This document shows, piece after piece, positions 61,327 to 64,000 of a stretch of DNA of 64,000 nucleotides. A program made the position numbers and the translations under genes. This DNA is from Peribacillus loiseleuriae (GTDB taxonomy: Bacteria; Bacillota; Bacilli; Bacillales; DSM-1321): positions 4,679,621 through 4,743,620 of the forward strand of contig NZ_LFZW01000001.1 in NCBI RefSeq assembly GCF_001183985.1, read 5' to 3'. The stretch's first letter is position 1. Each line of letters opens with the position of its first letter. Below the pieces are notes generated by a model, which was given only the letters and a program-made list of their open reading frames with translations, searched no databases and was not told the DNA's origin.

Positions 61327-64000
61327 TTAACTAGCCTTCTCTAACCCCTGATTTTTCGCAGAACCCCATATTTCATAAACCCATTCTGGATGGTCAATAA
61401 ATGGATTGCGATTTCCTTGCCATTTTTCAATTACATTGTTTCTGTTCTTTTCGAATTCGTCTACTGGATCTTGTTTATTCCATTCTAATAGAACAGAAAG
61501 CTTTCCATGGTATGGATTCTTGCCATTATCCAGCTTATCATTTAATTCAAGATCAACTCGATCACCTTTTTCATAGCGAGTTGCCATATAAAACAACATT
61601 CTCGCCACATCCCCTTTTACACTATTAGGCGGCTCAAAAGAGTTTGTTGTTTTGTAACAACCAACACAACCACTGACCGGACTTCCACCATTAGCAAATT
61701 CTAGATTTCCTCTTGAACTATTCACTTGAACATCAGTCGGGCGTAAATGATGAATATCTGTACCGGGACCTTTGGTTGTGCCAAAATCGCCATGTGACTT
61801 TGCCCAAACATGCTCTCGATTCCATTGGCCTACATTCCCACCGCTACTGCTTTTCGGCCGTGAGATTTTAGAATAAAACAGAAGCACATTGTTAGAATTG
61901 TTCGGATCTTCATCGGTTTCTTCCAAAGCTTCCCATACTTGATCGTAACTAAGTACAGTCTGTTCTTTAATAATATCGTGTAAGGCTGTTTTTAACGCTT
62001 GACCTTCTTTGCCCATTGCATCTTTGTAATAAGTATCAGTGGGTGTCGCGTCAGTTGCCTTAACAGTAACAGTGAAGCTTCCTGTTACACTCTTTTTTTC
62101 GTCAGTTGCTGTTACTGCAATGATGTGACTGCCTTCTGCTAATTGAAGTGTGAGTGTAGATGAATTTTGATTAATCGTTCCTTTTGTCGATGTGAAAGTT
62201 AGTTGATCATTATCGGGATCAGAAAAGTAATCCGTTAATAGAAGCGAGAGCTCTTCTCCTGTTTGAATGGTTTGATTGGTAAAGTTTTTCTTTTGAATAG
62301 GTGCCCTATTTTCATCAGGATAAGAAGGAGAGCCAATAGGCTCCCCTTCCTTACTTGTAATCTTAATGTCTTTGGCACTCGCACCATTTTCATAGTTAAT
62401 GGTTTGAATATTTTCAGCGCCCCTAATTTCTTTTACATGTGATCCGTCAATCGTAACTTCAGTAGCCTTGATCCCTTTAAAATCAATAATTGCCCCATCT
62501 TTTTCTGGTTTGATGGTCACTTTTGTGTTCTCAAATCCGACACCGTGGAATTCTGCATACTCTCCTGTGAATAAGATGCCTTCTGTGATCACAGATTCGT
62601 CGTCAAGAGTAATAGATACACTTGGTTTGGTAATCGTCAATTTCTTCGTTTTAAGGTTTTTAAGATTATAAATTTTCTCCGCTTCAATTGGTGCTACTAC
62701 ATGATCTTTTGATAAGTCAATCTGAGCGAGTACCGGATCATGGTCACTTGCTCGTCCCGCCATATCAGTGAAGTCTGCATTAATATGTAGAATATCGATT
62801 GCAGTTTGTTTAGCTAGATTATTGGATACTAAAATATGATCTAATACTTGTGAGTTCCCTTGATACACATATGTGTAACGATCAGAACGTTCCACTTTGT
62901 TAATCATATTAGTCATAAGGCTTCCCTCGTGAATTTTCAGAGATTCAGAGAATTGGTAATCGTTAAAGTCACCAAGAGAAACAATATTGGCTTCTGGATT
63001 TTTCATTTTAATATCTTGAACAAAGCTATGGACAACATTTGCAATTTTGTGACGTTGCACTTCACTTCCATATACAGGTGGTTGCGTTGATCCAAATAAT
63101 GGTGTATCTCCTGATTTTGAATTCCAATGATTCGCAATCACAATGACACTTTCCCCTCGGAAATCAAACTGTGCTGCCAAAGGCTTACGACTGCTAGTAA
63201 ATGCACTGTTCGTTGGATCAATCCGGCCTGGATTATACGTTAATTTTCCATTCTCATAGCCAACAGCCGTTGTTGCATTCCCAGGTGAAACACCTTCAGT
63301 TAAAGTGACCCGTTCTGGATTGTATAAGAAGCCAACACGGATATTCGCATTTGGTGCTCCACCATCTTGATTATTAGCTGGGTCGATATTTACATATTTA
63401 TATTTTACTCCGCCAGCCTTACTAATCTCATTGATTAATCTTTCATAGCTTTGGTCCGCCTTTGAGTCACCTGCATCTTCCCCATTATTATCTTGAACTT
63501 CTGTAACACCGATAATATCCGGACTTTGCATGTCAGATGCAAAAGCCCTTGCTAACTTTTGTGCTTTATCAACTGTTGTAGATTTCGTATTATTAGAGAA
63601 GTTTTCCAAATTATACGAAGCAATAGTTAACTTATCATCTGCTTTTACAATCGTAGTTTTTTCAGGCTTTGCAGTTCCTTTTGAACGAGCTGTTTTCATT
63701 TCATCTAACGGAACATAGATTTTATAGTTTTGGAATGAATAACCGACAACGCCTGTAATCGGGCCTTTAAATGTATCACCTGTTGCTACTTCGAAATCAC
63801 GTGCTGGACCATTTGGCTCTAATCGAAATTGGATTCGGTTAGGATTTTGATTATTTTCTTCTAGTAATAGGCCACCGTGTAATGTATTTGTTGGCGCGTT
63901 TTCAAGAGCTGTAACAAGATCACCGTTTTCTTGAGGTGCTACTGCTTTAACGTTCCCCACTTGTACACGCATGCCCTCTAAGCTTTCCCAGAAATCAATA
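61327..64000 (-). CDS. Secreted double nuclease: exonuclease-phosphatase plus endonuclease I (5' end outside window)
   Basis: About 890 residues are visible and the gene runs off the right edge. The upstream frame stays open (IDFWESLEGMRVQVGNV). The first part is an OB/LTD-like segment, then an endonuclease/exonuclease/phosphatase domain of ExeM/NucH type (ASYNLENFSNN, IGVTEVQDNNG, VIVIANHWNSKSG, VSLGDFNDYQFSES, RASDHDPVLAQI). A beta-rich linker (Ig/PKD-like, about 430-640) follows. The C-terminal endonuclease I-type domain has QWNREHVWAKSHGDF, TDIHHLRPTDVQVNSSRGN and ARMLFYMATRYEKGD. It likely degrades extracellular DNA. Confidence 0.92.
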   Translation of the reverse strand, partial: IDFWESLEGMRVQVGNVKAVAPQENGDLVTALENAPTNTLHGGLLLEENNQNPNRIQFRLEPNGPARDFEVATGDTFKGPITGVVGYSFQNYKIYVPLDEMKTARSKGTAKPEKTTIVKADDKLTIASYNLENFSNNTKSTTVDKAQKLARAFASDMQSPDIIGVTEVQDNNGEDAGDSKADQSYERLINEISKAGGVKYKYVNIDPANNQDGGAPNANIRVGFLYNPERVTLTEGVSPGNATTAVGYENGKLTYNPGRIDPTNSAFTSSRKPLAAQFDFRGESVIVIANHWNSKSGDTPLFGSTQPPVYGSEVQRHKIANVVHSFVQDIKMKNPEANIVSLGDFNDYQFSESLKIHEGSLMTNMINKVERSDRYTYVYQGNSQVLDHILVSNNLAKQTAIDILHINADFTDMAGRASDHDPVLAQIDLSKDHVVAPIEAEKIYNLKNLKTKKLTITKPSVSITLDDESVITEGILFTGEYAEFHGVGFENTKVTIKPEKDGAIIDFKGIKATEVTIDGSHVKEIRGAENIQTINYENGASAKDIKITSKEGEPIGSPSYPDENRAPIQKKNFTNQTIQTGEELSLLLTDYFSDPDNDQLTFTSTKGTINQNSSTLTLQLAEGSHIIAVTATDEKKSVTGSFTVTVKATDATPTDTYYKDAMGKEGQALKTALHDIIKEQTVLSYDQVWEALEETDEDPNNSNNVLLFYSKISRPKSSSGGNVGQWNREHVWAKSHGDFGTTKGPGTDIHHLRPTDVQVNSSRGNLEFANGGSPVSGCVGCYKTTNSFEPPNSVKGDVARMLFYMATRYEKGDRVDLELNDKLDNGKNPYHGKLSVLLEWNKQDPVDEFEKNRNNVIEKWQGNRNPFIDHPEWVYEIWGSAKNQGLEKAS

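Overview
The window looks like a chromosomal segment of a low-GC, motile, Gram-positive member of the order Bacillales (Bacillaceae or Planococcaceae type). Nearly all genes have strong Bacillus-type ribosome binding sites, and UUG/GUG starts are common. The backbone gene order degS-degU-degV ... comFA-comFC-yvyF-flgM-flgN-flgK-flgL-yviE-fliW-csrA-hag ... flaG-fliD-fliS-fliT ... hpf is the same as in Bacillus subtilis. The SecA2/SLAP pair and the SLH-domain proteins point to a species with an S-layer, as in the B. cereus group or Lysinibacillus-like bacteria. I cannot name the species.

Layout, left to right. 0-5 kb: a two-gene chromate-type transporter, hpf, a decayed copy of fliS'/fliT, mscL, and small membrane or conserved genes. 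5.4-11.1 kb (minus strand): late flagellar genes fliT, fliS, fliD, flaG, then yaaR, ylqH and a FliK-like ylqG, with sigma-D promoters. 11.8-21.9 kb: an oligopeptide ABC transporter with a DUF1177 protein, an M20 peptidase, an IclR regulator and an aminopeptidase-like protein. This block sits between hag and flaG, which are neighbours in B. subtilis. 22-24 kb: an IS21 istB remnant, a free-standing LAGLIDADG homing endonuclease, a broken yjfB and a small coiled-coil gene. 24.0-26.6 kb: the flagellin gene hag, interrupted by two group I introns near its 3' end. 26.7-34.4 kb: csrA, fliW, yviE, flgL, flgK, flgN, flgM, yvyF, comFC, comFA. 34.5-39.4 kb: a PAS-GGDEF-EAL protein and a chemoreceptor preceded by a c-di-GMP-I riboswitch. 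40-43.2 kb: degV, degU, degS. 43.8-64 kb: a cell-envelope region (yvyE, two near-identical LytR-CpsA-Psr genes, tagO, secA2, the S-layer assembly protein, a large subtilase, a phosphodiester glycosidase with SLH domains, an SLH protein, and a large secreted double nuclease that runs off the right edge).

The most unusual part is hag. Unspliced hag mRNA stops a few codons into intron 1 and would lack the C-terminal D0 helix. Joining exon 1 to exon 2 restores a canonical flagellin C-terminus ending in VLQLLR-stop. Intron 2 begins inside that stop codon (T|AA). Removing it would destroy the stop and fuse, in frame, a 16-residue third exon that again ends in VLQLLR, directly before the terminator. 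Splicing of intron 2 could therefore choose between two flagellin C-termini. The free-standing homing endonuclease about 0.7 kb away is a plausible mobility partner for these ORF-less introns.

The genes form several working groups: export, assembly and FliW-CsrA control of flagellin; c-di-GMP-linked motility signalling; peptide uptake and hydrolysis; and SecA2-dependent surface-protein export with SLH anchoring. A family of roughly 90-120 bp hairpin repeats is scattered between operons and often doubles as terminators.
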